Assembly (NCBI GenBank): GCA_026122225.1
Contig: JANEZZ010002199.1
Coordinates: forward strand, 1-64,000
Direction: 5' to 3'
Origin: Heloderma charlesbogerti
Lineage: Eukaryota > Chordata > Lepidosauria > Squamata > Helodermatidae
DNA length: 64,000 nucleotides
The notes under the pieces are model-generated. The model saw only the letters and a list, made by a program, of their open reading frames with translations. It did not search any database and was not told the DNA's origin. Below are positions 11,950-26,399 of the stretch, in pieces (position 1 is the first letter of the stretch; each line of letters begins with the position of its first letter). The translations under genes were made by a program, and so were the position numbers.

Positions 11950-13165
11950 GTGCTTTGTTTACTCGGACGTCTTCTCATGGCCCTTCACCCGTTTCTGGTG
12001 CGGCTTTAAGTCCTCGAAACAACGACGCGGTGCGCGTTCCGCCCGCGGATCCCCGCCTTGCCCAGCCCCGACGCCGAGCAACTGGCCTCCCCCCTCCCCC
12101 CTCCCCGGCCTGCCCGCACCCCGCCTGCCCCCTGCCTGGCGGGGGTTTCCCGGGGGCTCGTTTAGCCTCCCTTCCCCACGGCCACGCGGCTCCCCGGCCC
12201 CGGCAGGAGGGCGGCCCGGAGCCCCGGGGCCGGGCGGCCGCGTCCTGGCGCGCACCGCGCGTGGGGCAGCTGGGCAGGCCGCCTTCCCTGCGGCGGCCTG
12301 GGGAGGGGGCGTCTCGGGCCCCGCCCGCCAGCGGCCTCTCGTCCTCCGCCAGCCTCCGAGTCTGGCGCTGCCCCTCCCAGCACCCGCGCAGGCCGGCCGG
12401 CCACGCTGGCAGCTGCCGCTCCGGAGCCCCCCTCCGCCGCGCGCGCGCGCTTCCCCCGCCCGGGCGCTTCCCAGCCCTCTCCGGCTGCCCGCCCCGGCCG
12501 CTCCTGGGCCGCCCGCCTGGGAGCGCCGCCCGGCCCTCCGGGGAGCCCGGCGCAACTCCCCGGAGCGCCCCGCCGGCTTCTCCCCCGCGCCGCGCCGCCC
12601 CGCGCCTCGCTGCCCGCTCACCCGCCGCGCGCCTCCCGCCTCCCGCCGGACGGTCCCGCGCCGGAGCCGCCGGCCACGTGCGGGGCCGGGCGGGCGGGCG
12701 AGTGGCGCGCCTCCCGCGCCCCGCCCCGCCTCCCCTCCCTGCCCGGCGCCTCCCGCGCCTCCGCCCTGCCGAAGGGCCGCCCTCGCCGGGCCCGCAGGCG
12801 CAGCCGTGCGGAGCGGCGGGGCCGGCGGGCCCCCGCGCGGCGACCCTTGCCCCGGGGCTGCCGGCGGCAGCGGCGCCCCGGCGCCCCGGCGGTGTCCCAG
12901 CCGCGCCCGCCCGCAGGAAACCCTCCGGCGGGGCGCGGCGCAGCAGCACCCCCCGCCCCTGCTGCCCCGCCACGGGGGTGCGCAGGCTCCCTGCCTCTGC
13001 TGCTGGGGGAGCGTGGCCGTCGGTGGCCTTCTCCGGGGGCTTGCCCGAGCCCCCTGAAGCCGTCCCCAGGAGTGGCCACCCGACCCGGGGACCAGGAAGC
13101 GGCTCCCCCTCCCCTCCCCTCCCCTCTCCCCCCCGCTCCCCTCGGAGCCCGTTTGCTGGTATTCT
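11950..13165 (-). promoter_or_regulatory. CpG island, probable promoter of the KRAB gene
   Basis: About 1.2 kb of extreme GC content with very dense CpG, sharply bounded against AT-richer flanks. Open frames run in almost every frame on both strands, as expected from lack of stops in GC-rich DNA, so none is called as a gene. The island lies about 3.3 kb upstream of the minus-strand KRAB start exon at 8651. KRAB-ZNF genes often start with an untranslated exon in such an island. A plus-strand transcript is also possible. Confidence 0.75.
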
Positions 13166-13493
13166 GTAACTTTCGCTTCGATTGACTCGGGCGTTGTAGG
13201 TTTCTTCGCCTGGCTGTGGTTGCGAGAAAACTCCGCTGTTTCATTTAGTGCATTTCCAACCCGCCCGATACCTAATGCGCTCTGGGCGAATTACAGCAGG
13301 GAGTGTGATACTTGCGGTGGCTTTATGATTTGCCCCTCCGGTAAGCAGATGTGCACATCTGTCTGAAAAGCAGGCTGCCTTTTACCTCCCCCGCCCTAGC
13401 AACGCTTCCAGAGGCCCTTTTGTGCACGCGAGTGCTTCTCCTCGACAGACCTGTGGAACCCGGGAGCAGTTTAGGTCCCCGCTATCGATCTGT

Positions 13494-13928
13494 TTTCCCA
13501 GTAGTAATGTATGGCTGTGAGAGCTGGACTATAAGGAAGGCTGAGCGCCGAAGAATTGATGCTTTCGAACTGTGGTGCTGGAGAAGACTCTTACCAGTCC
13601 CCTGGACTGCAAGGAGGTCCAATCAGTCCATCCTAAAGGAAATCAACCCTGACTGCTCATTGGAAGGACAGATACTGAAGCTGAAGCTCCAATATTTTGG
13701 CCACCTAATGCGAAGAGAAAACTCCCTGGAAAAGACCCTGATGCTGGGAAGACTGAAGGCAAAAGGAGAAGGGGACGGCAGAGGATGAGATGGCTAGATA
13801 GCATCACGGATGCAATGAATATGAACTTGAGCACGCTCCGGGAGAGAACGCAGGACAGGAAGGCCTGGCGTGCTGTGGTCCATGGGGTCACGAAGAGTCG
13901 GACACGACTGAACGACTGAACAACAACA
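13494..13928 (+). mobile_element. BovB (RTE) LINE, 3' fragment with target duplication
   Basis: Encodes the ORF2 C-terminus: VVMYGCESWTIRKAERRRID, then LEGQILKLKLQYFGHLMRRE, then a frameshift near 13760. It ends in the BovB 3' tail GACTGAACAACAACAA. The 10 bases ATCGATCTGT occur directly before (13484-13493) and after (13929-13938) the insert. It is a 5'-truncated copy with clean ends, so relatively young. Confidence 0.93.
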
Positions 13929-14100
13929 ATCGATCTGTCCTACCCTCACCCTGCATCATAAGCCCGCGCGCCCAGGGCAACAGTTCAGATGAGATATATC
14001 ACCGGTATATAATAAAAAGACAAAGTATACGAAATCAGAGTTTCGCCAGAAGGGCTCCTTTGCATCCGGCCCCCCACAGACACTTTTTAGGCGGGGGAAG

Positions 14101-14281
14101 CTGGTGGATCTGACTTCGGTGGAGCGGAGATTCCATTCTGGGTTTTACTTGCCACCAGCCAGAATTCTGAAGGCGCTGTCCAAGGTGCTGGACCCTGTTC
14201 CCAAAATGGGAAGAGACTTCTGGCAGGTTGTAACTAAAACCCAGAATGGCATCTCCGCCCCATCAAAATCGGATCCACCAG
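14101..14281. repeat. Inverted repeat, 50-bp arms (MITE-like)
   Basis: Left arm 14101-14150 (from CTGGTGGATC to TTTTACTT) is imperfectly complementary to 14232-14281. Weaker similarity continues outward by about 20 bp. The spacer is about 80 bp. No coding capacity. Confidence 0.8.
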
Positions 14282-15850
14282 CCTCCCCTCTTTTTAGTAT
14301 GATATCTACCATTTTGTTTGACCAACTATCTGCTGGGTTTAGGTGGAACCGGGCTCCAGGTGTCACATGCAGGAGTAGGGGGTGCATTTTCTAGTGGGGG
14401 GGGAGTTCTGGTGGATGAAGTGTACTTTGGGGTGTTATAGGGAGATGCTCTGGAGCCTGCTACCTGTTTTCCTCACTGTGCAGGATTTGTCCTTCTCTTT
14501 CTGTGTAAAGTCTGTTATCTCAGGGATCCAGAAGTTAGCCACAGCTCTGAAGATCCTTCCTAAGTTCTGAAACCTATTAAAAATCTTGTGTTAATTTTTA
14601 TGGCAATCTCCCAAGCCCTCAGCAGAAGCCAATGCATTTGTGTTACCAATTCAGTTTGGAATTTGATTTGGGCCTGTATATAGCAGTCCATATATAGCAG
14701 TTCACAACATCAAATATCATGCATAGGGTCTAAGACTTCTTTGGGAGTTAGTTGGTGTGTTAGCATTCAAAAAATTATTCAGAGCAACAACTTTGTTGTT
14801 TTTGGTTATGATAAACAGCTGCTACCAGCAGAAGAGGTTAGCCATTTTTGTAACAGTGTTTTTGTAACATTTTAAAAGTATTATTATTGTGGCGTACTGC
14901 CTTGGTTCTTTGTACTAATTTTTGCATCATGGTTTCGTTATATGGTAGATATACCTGGGAGATCGCCATAAAAATGATACGTTTCAGAATTTAGGGGGGA
15001 ATGTTTTCCCCCCTTTTATGCACTTACCAGTTGAATTGTGCAGATTTCACTCTGTAAATGTGACTACTGGTAAATGGATTCCATTATTAGTATATATTTA
15101 TTTCATTATTTAGGTATGGCTTATTAGGTGTATCTAAGCTTATGCATTTTGCTTTCCAGGTTCCATGTAGGAATTGAAGGAATTGAAAATTTTGTTTTAG
15201 TAAGAGCTGTAATGATTGTTTATCTGTATATTTTCTCCGACTGAAGAGGACCAGATTGGCTGAAACGTGTTTAGGACATTGGTATTGTGTATATATACAG
15301 CCTGTGTATTTGGGAAATTAATATTGTGAATATGTACAACCTATGTATGTGATGTATTGATGGGCATTTGTGACTGCTACTGAGTGAGATACTGTTATTT
15401 ATATTTTAAAATTATTATATTTTTGGACATATATATTTTCCGTTAACCTTTTCCCCCCCTGTGGTTTGCATGTGGTTAAGGATAGAACCACTTGGCTGGT
15501 GTTTGTTCTCGTCTTAGCTTATCAAAAATAACCAAGGGTCATGCAGCACCTTATAGAACGGATTTATTGTGTGGCAGTTGCTTTTGCCTTTGTGGACTAG
15601 AGCCCCTAAATTTTTAGAGTGGGAGCTATGGGGGATTTCCTCCCAGCACTGCCACCACCGATGGGGAACTGCTCCTTCACTGGGCAATCCCATCTATGGA
15701 GTTTTTTATTTATAGCAAATGCTTATATTTATGGTCCTAAGGAACTCTCTCTGCCGCTATAATTCAGAGTTCCTCAAGCTGACCCTTTCCCGCTGCCACC
15801 AATCCTGTTAGAAGACTTTAAAACTTCCTAGTAGCTGGTATAAGAGGCTA
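14282..15850. other. No gene seen; AT-rich, possible old repeat
   Basis: No exon recognised. A TCCGACTGAAGAGGACCAG block followed by TTGGCTGAAACGTGTTTAGG at about 15236-15276 looks like an interspersed-repeat motif, but I cannot name the family. Confidence 0.4.
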
Positions 15851-15851
15851 A

Positions 15852-16190
15852 GGGTGCAATCCTATGGCAGCTAGTCAGCGTTGTAGGCAGTGCGGAACGG
15901 CTCCGTGCTCAGAAGAGGAGCACGGAGTGGCGAAAACGGGGCGTTCCTGGGGGCGTTCTGGGGTGGGGGAGTCGGAATTCCAGTACGACACATCCAACAT
16001 GTCATCTGGCCACCGCTTCCCGTGCTCCAACTTTCTGTGGCTCAACAGCTGAAATTGGTGGTCTCACTGCAAATGCAGGGCGGCTGAAGTGTGGAGGGGA
16101 CGATTCTCTCCATGCTTCTCCTGCCTTGCATTGGATAGGTGGGCACCTCCGAGTTCAGATGTGGCCGCCTATCCCGGTAGGATTGCTCCC
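15852..16190. mobile_element. Non-autonomous DNA element with GTGCAATCCTA ends
   Basis: The left end GGTGCAATCCTATGG and right end GGTAGGATTGCTCCC form short inverted termini similar to the MITE at 9430-9560. The roughly 340-bp interior is GC-rich and does not encode a protein. Confidence 0.5.
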
Positions 16191-16209
16191 TCCAGCGTTA
16201 CATGGGAAC

Positions 16210-17538
16210 CAACACTAGAAACAAGATGAACTACTAAGCAAGTAATTTATTAAACTGAACCTTGAAAACAATGCAGTGATTACTCAAAGCCAACATGGAT
16301 TTGTCAAGAACAAATCCTGCCAGACTAATCTGATCTCATTTTTGGATCAGGTAACCTGCCTTGTGGACTGTGGGAATCTTGCGGACATACTATATCTTGA
16401 CTTCAGCATAGCTTTCGACAAAGTGCCCCATGCTATCCTGATTAGTAAACTAGCTCAAAGTGGGCTAGATGAAACAACTATCAGGTGGATCCACCTTTGG
16501 CTACAGAATCAGACTCAAAGAGTGCTTACCCATGGGATCTTCTCAGACTGGGGAGAGGTAACGAGTGGGGCACTGCAGGGCTCAGTCCTGGGCCCAGTGC
16601 TCTTCAACATTTGTATTAATGACTTGGAGGAGGAGGTGCAGGGAATGCTGATCAAATTTGCAGATGACACAAAATTGGGCGGGATAGCTAATATCCTGGA
16701 AGACAGGAACAAAATTCAAAGTGAAATTGATAGGCTAGGGCACTGGGCAGAAAACAACAGAATGACATTTAATAGGGATAAATGCCAAGTTCTGCACCTA
16801 GGAAAAAGAAACCAAATGCACAGTCACAAGATGGGGGATATATGGCTCAACAATACTACAAGTGAGAAGGATCTTGGAATTGTTGATCACAAGCTGAATA
16901 TGAGCCAACCATGTGATGTGGCTGCAAAAAAGGCAAATGCTATTTTGGGCTGCATTAATAGAAGCATAGCGTCCACATCCCAGGAGGTACTAGTTCCCCT
17001 CTACTCAGCACTGGTTAGGCCTCATCTGGAGTACTGTGTCCAGTTCTGGGCACTGCACTTGAAGAAGGATGCGGACAAGCTGGAGAGGGCTCAGAGGAGG
17101 GCAACAAAGATGATCAGGGGACTGGAAACAAAGCCCTATGAGGAGAGACTGAAAGAACTGGGCATGTTTAGCCTTGAGAAGAGAAGATTGATGGGAGAGA
17201 TGATAGCGCTCTTCAAGTATTTGAAAGGTTGTCACAGAGAGGAAGGCCAGGATCTCTTCTCCATCGTCCCAGAGTGCAGGACATGGAATCATGGGCTCAA
17301 GTGACAGGAAGCCAGATTCCGGCTGAACATCAGGAAAAACATCCAGACTGTTAGAGCAATACCACAATGGAACCAGTGACCCAGGGAGGTGGTGGGCTCT
17401 CCCACACTGGAGGCCTTCAAGACGAGGCTGGACAGCCATCTGTCAGGGATGCTCTGACTTGGATTCTGCACTGAGCAGGGGGTTGGACTCGATGGTCTTC
17501 TAGGCCCCTTCCAACCCTACTAACCTACTATTCTATGA
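16210..17538 (+). pseudogene. CR1 LINE, 5'-truncated: reverse transcriptase and 3' end
   Basis: Open frame 16276-17304 (342 codons) covers most of a CR1 ORF2. It shows the reverse-transcriptase fingers (SQHGFVKNKSCQTNLISF), palm (DILYLDFSIAFDKVPHAIL), GALQGSVLGPVLFN, and the active site FADDTKLGG. Next is the usual C-terminal region with LVRPHLEYCVQFW, then LERAQRRATKMIRGL and LGMFSLEKRR. The frame then breaks, but the nucleotide sequence continues through the C-terminus and 3' UTR to a CR1-type end, CCTTCCAACCCTACTAACC and ATTCTATGA, at about 17538. The endonuclease and ORF1 are missing. Confidence 0.93.
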
Positions 17539-18380
17539 AAGCAATATTTTGTACACAAGGGATCACTAATATTTACTTTGGGATTTTCAAAAGATTGCTT
17601 AGTGACAATTCTTTAGGACACAAGAGACGCTGTTGCTGTTACAAGCCTCTAAGGAACTTTTACCTCAGACCAAATTCCTTAAACCTCCACCCCAGCCAAA
17701 TACTCTTACAGCCCGGTGCAGCTTCCGGTTACGTCTTCCTCTGACACCAAAGCTCCTCCAGTTGTGTTTCTGGCTGCCTGGACAGTTTATCTGGGTATTT
17801 TACTGCCTGCTTGTGTAACCTTCCTCTGGCAAGCAAGATCTTAGGGCTGCCTCCTGGCATAACAGCCGCTGCTCCCTGCCCCTAATCTTCATACGGTTAT
17901 CGCCCAGAGAAAGAGTAGCTTCATATTCAAACTTCCGCTATTTGCTTTACCTCGGCTTTCTCCTCGTCCTTTCAGTACCCCGCCACCAACCGGCAGACCT
18001 CCTCCCGCTCGGACTACCACAGACTGACCAACCCCTAACTCAGTTGTCATTCCTTAGCTGTCCTTTCCCAGCGGCTCTGGAATCCCCAGCCCATCGGAAC
18101 AGAATTCACCTGATCCAGCCCCACCTAGCAATATTCAAAGCGATGGTCTCTGGCCCAGGTCACTCGGCATCTATGGCACAGGCCTTTGCCAACGACAAAA
18201 CCAGGCCTCAAGCCTAGTCAATTACATTATTGCCCCACAGAGTAAACCATTAAACGTGGGGCATTTCTTCACAGGAGCTCAACAGCCAGGCAGAGAGGTT
18301 GGTGTGAGCTGGCAGAAACAGATCAACCGACACCAAGACTTGCCAAGCCAGAGGGCTGGCGTGGGCCATACGCAACATGC
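17539..18380. other. No gene seen
   Basis: No exon or named repeat recognised. Two overlapping plus-strand open frames at 17535-17818 and one at 17942 have no motif. Confidence 0.4.
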
Positions 18381-18709
18381 GGAGGGGCCGTTGCTCCGTG
18401 GCAGAGCCCTGCTTTGCATACGAAGACCCAGGCTCAGTCCCGGCTGGCATCTCCCGGAAGAGCTCGGGCAGAACCCTCTCCGAAACCTGGGAGTGTCTGC
18501 CAGTCAGTGCAACCCGTCCTTCCCCAACCTGGCACCCTCCCGATGCTGCGCACTTCAATTCCTGTCAGCCCAGATCCAGTATGCCCATGGCCAGGAACGT
18601 CGTTGTAGTCCAAAACATCTGGAGGGCACCAGGTTAGGGAAGGCTGGGGTAGACGATATCGAGGCGGGCCAGCGGTCTGACTGGCGCAAGTCAGCTGCCG
18701 ATAACCCCT
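18381..18709 (+). repeat. tRNA-derived SINE interrupted by a MITE
   Basis: A tRNA-like head (GGGGCCGTTGCTCCGTGGCA as degenerate A box; GACCCAGGCTCAGTCCC as B box, with CTGCTTTGCATA between). The SINE body runs to GTCTGCCAGTCAGTG at 18509 and resumes at 18650 with TAGACGATATCGAGGC. The MITE at 18510-18649 carries GTAGTCCAAAACATCTGGAG (CCCTCCAGATGTT family). Confidence 0.75.
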
Positions 18710-19016
18710 ATGATCTTTCAGGAAGAAGCCTCCGATCCAGTATGTGTTTTTTTCTTTGTGCTGGGCTGGGGAGAAGCTACGTGTAAATAAACTGATTGAC
18801 CTGGAGACCCACAGTGAACGTTGCGGTGCGTCTGTGTAACCGGAGAGCGCGTGAAGGAATGACTGACATCTAGGGCCAGAATGGAGTGGCGGGTGAAGTT
18901 AGTGGCAGTTGGGGAACGTCAGAAGGAGGACTGAGACAGTTATGGAGATGTTGGGGGAGAGTAAGTTCAGTTAGGACGGGGAGAGACAGTGAGAAGACTT
19001 AGGGGGTAGAGTTAGT

Positions 19017-19110
19017 TAATTGTACAATCCTATTCATGCCTACTCAGAAATAAGTCCCATGAGTTCAGTGGGGTTACTCTTAGCTTAGTGGGCACAGGAT
19101 TGCAGCCTCA
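19017..19110. repeat. Short interspersed DNA-element fragment
   Basis: TGTACAATCCTATTCATGCC at the left and GGCACAGGATTGCAGCC at the right form inverted ends around a CCCATGAGTTCAGTGGGG centre. This resembles the GTGCAATCCTA MITEs. Confidence 0.5.
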
Positions 19111-19185
19111 GTTAGTAAGTAGAATCAGAGACAGGGTGGGTATGAGAAGGGCAGGGAAGACATTATTGAAAGCAGAGATGTATGA

Positions 19186-19191
19186 TTTATT
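19186..19191 (-). terminator. Possible poly(A) signal of the zinc-finger relic
   Basis: AATAAA on the minus strand about 250 bp beyond the last recognisable finger remnant. The position is plausible but unproven. Confidence 0.3.
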
Positions 19192-19439
19192 ATCCGTCAT
19201 CAGTTAAAATATTAACATCATCATAAAATAACAGTTACAGCAAAATAAGCCTAAACCAGCAAATCTATAAAAGCAGAATAACATATTTGCCAATTAACAG
19301 GCATCACGGTAACTCCAAAAGTCTCTGCGCTCTCAAATTAAAAATGAAACTAAACTCTGTAGTGCAATTCATGGAGCTTTTATCATTCAATATGGCAGGA
19401 AAAGCTCTAACCTCATTATTTATATGCTGTCTTATGAGT

Positions 19440-21405
<1,966 letters not shown>

Positions 21406-22674
21406 TCCATTTGTAGTAGGGTTATACAAGTGCTGTTTAACCCTTGAGTAACCCAGGGTGGCTGGGTTCGGATGACATGCTGCAACATCGGGCGTTGCGC
21501 ACTCATAATGGCGACCGCATGTGCCTGGATGTGCAGTGGCTTAAACGACCCACGGTGAGGCCCGCCTTTCATGCGAACGGACTGAGTCTCACAGTAGCTG
21601 GGAGGAAATGAATTTCCCCAACAACAATATATTGTTCCGTGTTGCAAGGCGAGGTGGTTCGGGCTGGCTTGGTCTTGAATTAGGACCCATTAGCTTTACA
21701 AAAGATCTGCTCCTGGTAAAGATGAAAACTCCTAGAACTGTTTAAAGAACTGGTGATTTAAACAGTAAGGAGCTGAGATAATGTGAGTACTTCTGGTAAG
21801 GAGCTATGTCATCCTGGCAGTGACTTGCGGGGCTCCGCAGGTCGCTTTTTTCAAACAGCTGTGGAAAGGTTGAGAAACCTTTTTTTTCCCCTCTGGAAAA
21901 TAAAGGGGAAGCCTGCAGTACCATCTGGATGAAATCTTAGAAGAACAGCTGCCTTTGTGGAGGATGCAAAGGGGCTCAAAACTAAGGTCAGTTACTGGAG
22001 ATAAACACCTACTGAAATGCTGTTTTGAAACTCTTAATTAATTAAGAGAATATAAGGATGGGCGTGCTCCAATCTTAGATTAGTATTTGGAAACTAAAGC
22101 TACCAGCAAGCACCACTTGCACAGCAAAAAGCAAAAGTATGGCAGTTGTATAAATCTAACCTGAGTTAAAATCAAGGAGTTGCAGACTTTTACAAAGTGA
22201 ATTTAGCTCAAGAGGCCCTTTCAAAAGAAGAAAAAAGAAAGAGTACTGAGACTATCTGCATTTTTCAATTAGTATTACAGTCTAATTAGCTTTCTATTTC
22301 TTTAAATCATTGTTTGAAGGTTTTAATGTTTGAATTTATATGGCTGAAAGCTATGTTTTTGTCCAGTTGCTTTTTTCGTCTGCATGACCTTGAGAAAGCG
22401 ATGAAGTCAAAATAAATAAATCTTTGGCAGAAAGCCTGGAATAGGCTGGAATAATATCAACTTGTGGGCTGACTAAAGAAGGAGTATTGCTGACACCTGT
22501 TGGATGTTAAAACATCAGCAGCTTATGAAAATTCTTCTTTTCATGTTCTTTTTATTTAATCTCTTTTTCTCCTTTTGATACTGAGAGAGATTTCTGTTGG
22601 CATTGGAGGATCAATAACTTACTGGATTTCCAGACAGATTAATTTATAAAGGAAGTAATGAAGAAGATAATTGA

Positions 22675-23803
22675 ATGAGTGCTATGAATTTGGATAAACC
22701 AGCAAAGGATATCAGAACAACCCGTAGTAGAGCGAATACCTGGGAGATGCCTACAGAACAATTAAGTAGAAATACCTAATCCAGGAAAGGCTCTCTAAAA
22801 GAGACTCCGACGGGAGCTACGAAATTACTGGTGAAAGCAACATCTATAAGCAAGGAAGGGGTACCTGAGCAGAAGCAAGATATACAAAAGATGGCCTTGG
22901 GTGAACAAACACAGAATATTATAGATGCTATACGCAAAAAGATGGAGGGTTTTGAACTACGCATAGAACAAAGGATGGGCACTTTTGAACAACGTATAGA
23001 ACAAAGGATGGGCACCTTTGAACAACGTATAGAAAAATGGATGGAAAGACAAGTACTGGAAGTAAAGGAGGAGATTAAAGACACGAAGGAAGAATTGAGA
23101 CAAGAATTTAAGAAATTAGATGATGCATTAAATCAAAGAACAGAAGAATTTAAAATAATGACAAAGAGTGGAAGTACTGGAAAATAATGCAGAAACTGTA
23201 ACTACGGAGTTAGAACGTGAGCAGGATGCCTTAGCTTGGTTTGAGCTTAAAGACAAGGAATGCTCGTTACGTTTTAGAGGGGTCGCGGAAAGTTATGGCA
23301 GCGCAGAACCTGACCTCAGAACGGAATTGGTAAAGACTATAGCAGCCTTTTTGAGTAAAGAAGAGAAAAACATGGAAATGGAAATAGATTGAGCTTATAG
23401 ACTGAATTCGACATATGCAAAAACAAAAGGTCTACCCAGAGATATTATTGTCCATTTTGTAAAGAAAACTACAAGGGATTCAATTCTCCAGAAGCACTAT
23501 AAAACTAAATTGAAGAAGATGGGCAAAGAGATTATCGTCATGAAAGAAATTCCTGGACGGTTTCTGAGGAAAAGGAGAGATTATGCATTTTTAACAACAA
23601 TCCTGAAACAGAAAAAGATCATGTTTAGGTGGGAATTCCCAGAAGGTGTGGGCTTCTCTTACGGAGAACAGAGATTTAAGCTGAACTCAGTTCAAAAAGC
23701 AAGAGAGCTCCTTCCAACTTATGGAAAAGATTGGACAGACCTACAACCTGATGCAGAAGAAGAGGACAGGTTTCGACAGGTGGACATTAAGAATGTACCT
23801 TAA
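22675..23803 (+). pseudogene. L1 ORF1 relic (coiled-coil RNA-binding protein)
   Basis: The frame is broken at least three times: a stop after about 34 codons, a frameshift at about 23170 and a stop near 23391. Still recognisable are a coiled coil with an 11-residue triplicate (RIEQRMGTFEQ repeated, 22956-23035), a central domain (CSLRFRGVAESYGSAEPDLR, then YAKTKGLPRDIIVHFVKK), and the C-terminal domain (EFPEGVGFSYGEQRFKL). ORF1 proteins trimerise and chaperone L1 RNA. It is inactive. Confidence 0.85.
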
Positions 23804-26399
23804 TCTTATATTTTTAAAAAAATGGATTATAAATTTTTAACTTGGAACATTAAAGGGGTGAATGCTCCTCTAAAGAGAAAGAAAATATTTTAGTATTTAC
23901 AAAAATTAAAACAAGATATAATATGCTTACAAGAAACTCATATTAAGAAAGAAGATACCAAATATTTAATTAATTAAAATTAGGTGAAGAGTTTATAACT
24001 GCAAGCCAAAAAAAGAAAAATGGAGTAGTTTTATATATTAAGCCACATTTTGGACTGGAATTGGTATCGTCAGATGAACAAGGTCATTTTGTGGGAGTTA
24101 AAATTACACTGAATGGTGTATCAACGTTAATTTTAGGGGTTTATGCAGCTAATGACCACAAAGCGGAATTTTATGAGGATCAAACTCGTGGATCTAACTT
24201 TGACAGTTGGTGTTTAATGGGAGATTGGAATGGGGTGATTGCACCTCAAATTGACAGAATATTGGAGAAAAAAATAAAAGGTAATCAAGGGAAATTACCT
24301 AAAAGTTTTTTGAATTGATAGACAATTTGGCTTTAGTAGATGTATGGAGAGATAAAAATGGAAACTCAAAAGTATATACGTATTTTTCAGAAAGACATAA
24401 ATCTTTGATATGATTTTGACAACTAAAGAGCTTGCTACAAATATTGGCAAAATACAAGTTCTATCAAGATCATTTTTGGACCATAACCCTATATCTATGT
24501 CATATGTGAAAAGAAGCACCACTTTTAGATGGAGATTGAATGAAATGGTATTTCAAAATAAAGGTATTGTGGATGACACTAAAAAGAATTTGAGATAATT
24601 TTTTTAATTGAATCTGGATAAGGGAACAAATATCTGAACAGTATGGGATGCAAGTAAGGCCCATATGAGAGGTTATTTTATGCAACAAAACATGCAACTG
24701 AAAAAAGAAAAGAGAAGGTACAAAATATTCTAAAACAGGTAAAGGAGAAAGAAGAATTCCTAAAGGAAAAACCAGGAAAGGCAAGTGTCCTCCAACAGAT
24801 TAAATTACTCCAGAAACAATTGTCAATGTTAACAGTTCAGGATATGAAAAAAAAAATTAAACTTTGTAAAACAAAGAAATCTTGAATTTGCTAATAACGC
24901 AGGAAGATGGTTGGCTTAGAAAGGAAAAAGAAAAGAAAACAATTGTGAAAATAAGTGAAAGTGGATTAGAATTAACCAATAATGTGGCAATTCAGAAAGC
25001 CTTTTATCAATATTATTAAAATTTATATAAAGGACAGGATATCTCCCCAGAATTAATGGATAAATATATTCATAAACAAAATTTGCCAAAAATGACTAAG
25101 GAACAAAAACAAATGATGAATGGCCCAATAACAGTAAATGAAATGGTGGAAGCAATAAAAAAAATTAAATTGGGAAAAACTCCGGGACCAGATGGAATAT
25201 CAGGATTATATTATAAGAAGTGTGAAGAAGGAATTTTACAACCGTTGAAACATATGATGAACCATATTTTAGAAAAGGGGAGATACCGGAAACATGGAAA
25301 ACAGCATATATAACATTAATACCTAAAGAGGGACAGGATTTAACCTTGACAAAAAACTACAGACCAATCTCATTATTAAACAATGACTATAAGATATTTG
25401 CAACAATTTTGGCAGAAAGGCTCAAGAAAATATTGCAGGAGTTTGTAGATGAGGACCAAAGTGGTTTCTTACCAAGGAGACAGATGAGGGATGATGTAAG
25501 AATGGTCTTGAATGTGGTGGAATATTTGGAAAAACACCCAGAAAAACAAGCAGCTCTGATCTTTTTAGATGCAGAGAAAGCATTTGATAATCTCAACTGG
25601 AAATTTTTAATTAAGACTTTAGAAGAACTGGACTTTGGAGAAAACTTTATAAAATGGGTGAAATCGGTATGTACCCATCAAAAGGCTCAAATCATTATAA
25701 ATGGGGATTTGACTAAACCTTGTGAGATACAAAAAGGAACAAGACAAGGTTGCCCGTTGTCACTGCTACTGTTGATATTGCTTTTAGAATTATTGAACAG
25801 AGATATAAGACAAGATGATCTAATTACAGGAATAAAGAATGAAAAGGAGAAATATAAACTGAGGGCTTTTGCAGATGACTTGGTGTTTATGTTGGAAGAA
25901 CCTTTAAAGGGAATTGAAATTTTAATGAAAAAATTAAAAGAATTTGGAGGAGCGGCAGGGTTCAAAGTTAATAAACAGAAAACAAAATTTTTAACAAAGA
26001 ATATGGATGTTCAAGAAAAAACAGTTGATGGATAAGACTGGCTTCCAAATTGAAAACAAAGTAAAATATTTGGGAGTCCTTTTGACAAATATGAATTGTA
26101 TGCTTTTTCAAAATAACTATGTAAAAGTGTGGAATGAAATTAAACAAGACCTATTAAAATGGGGAAAATTACATTTATTTATTTATTTATTCATTTCATT
26201 TCTATACCGCCCAATAGCCGAAGCTCTCTGGGCGGTTCACAAAAATTAAATCCAAACAACACACAATAAAACAATTTAAAATATACAGAACATTAAAACC
26301 ACAATATAACAATACAACCACAATAAAACCTAGCAGCAGTGCAGAAGTTTAAAATATAGATTTCAAACAGCAAAGATAAAAATTTAGAAGGCTAAAATG

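Noticed and set aside
11955..13169. A 404-codon open frame (and 332-, 220- and 208-codon frames on the other strand)
   Set aside because: All lie in the CpG island, where stop codons are rare in every frame. The translations are low-complexity Pro/Arg/Gly/Ala without any domain.
15236..15276. TCCGACTGAAGAGGACCAG-type motif as a gene feature
   Set aside because: It looks like an interspersed-repeat motif, but the family and ends could not be established, so it is only mentioned in the gap note.
18381..18460. A functional tRNA gene
   Set aside because: The A and B boxes are degenerate and the sequence continues into a SINE body.
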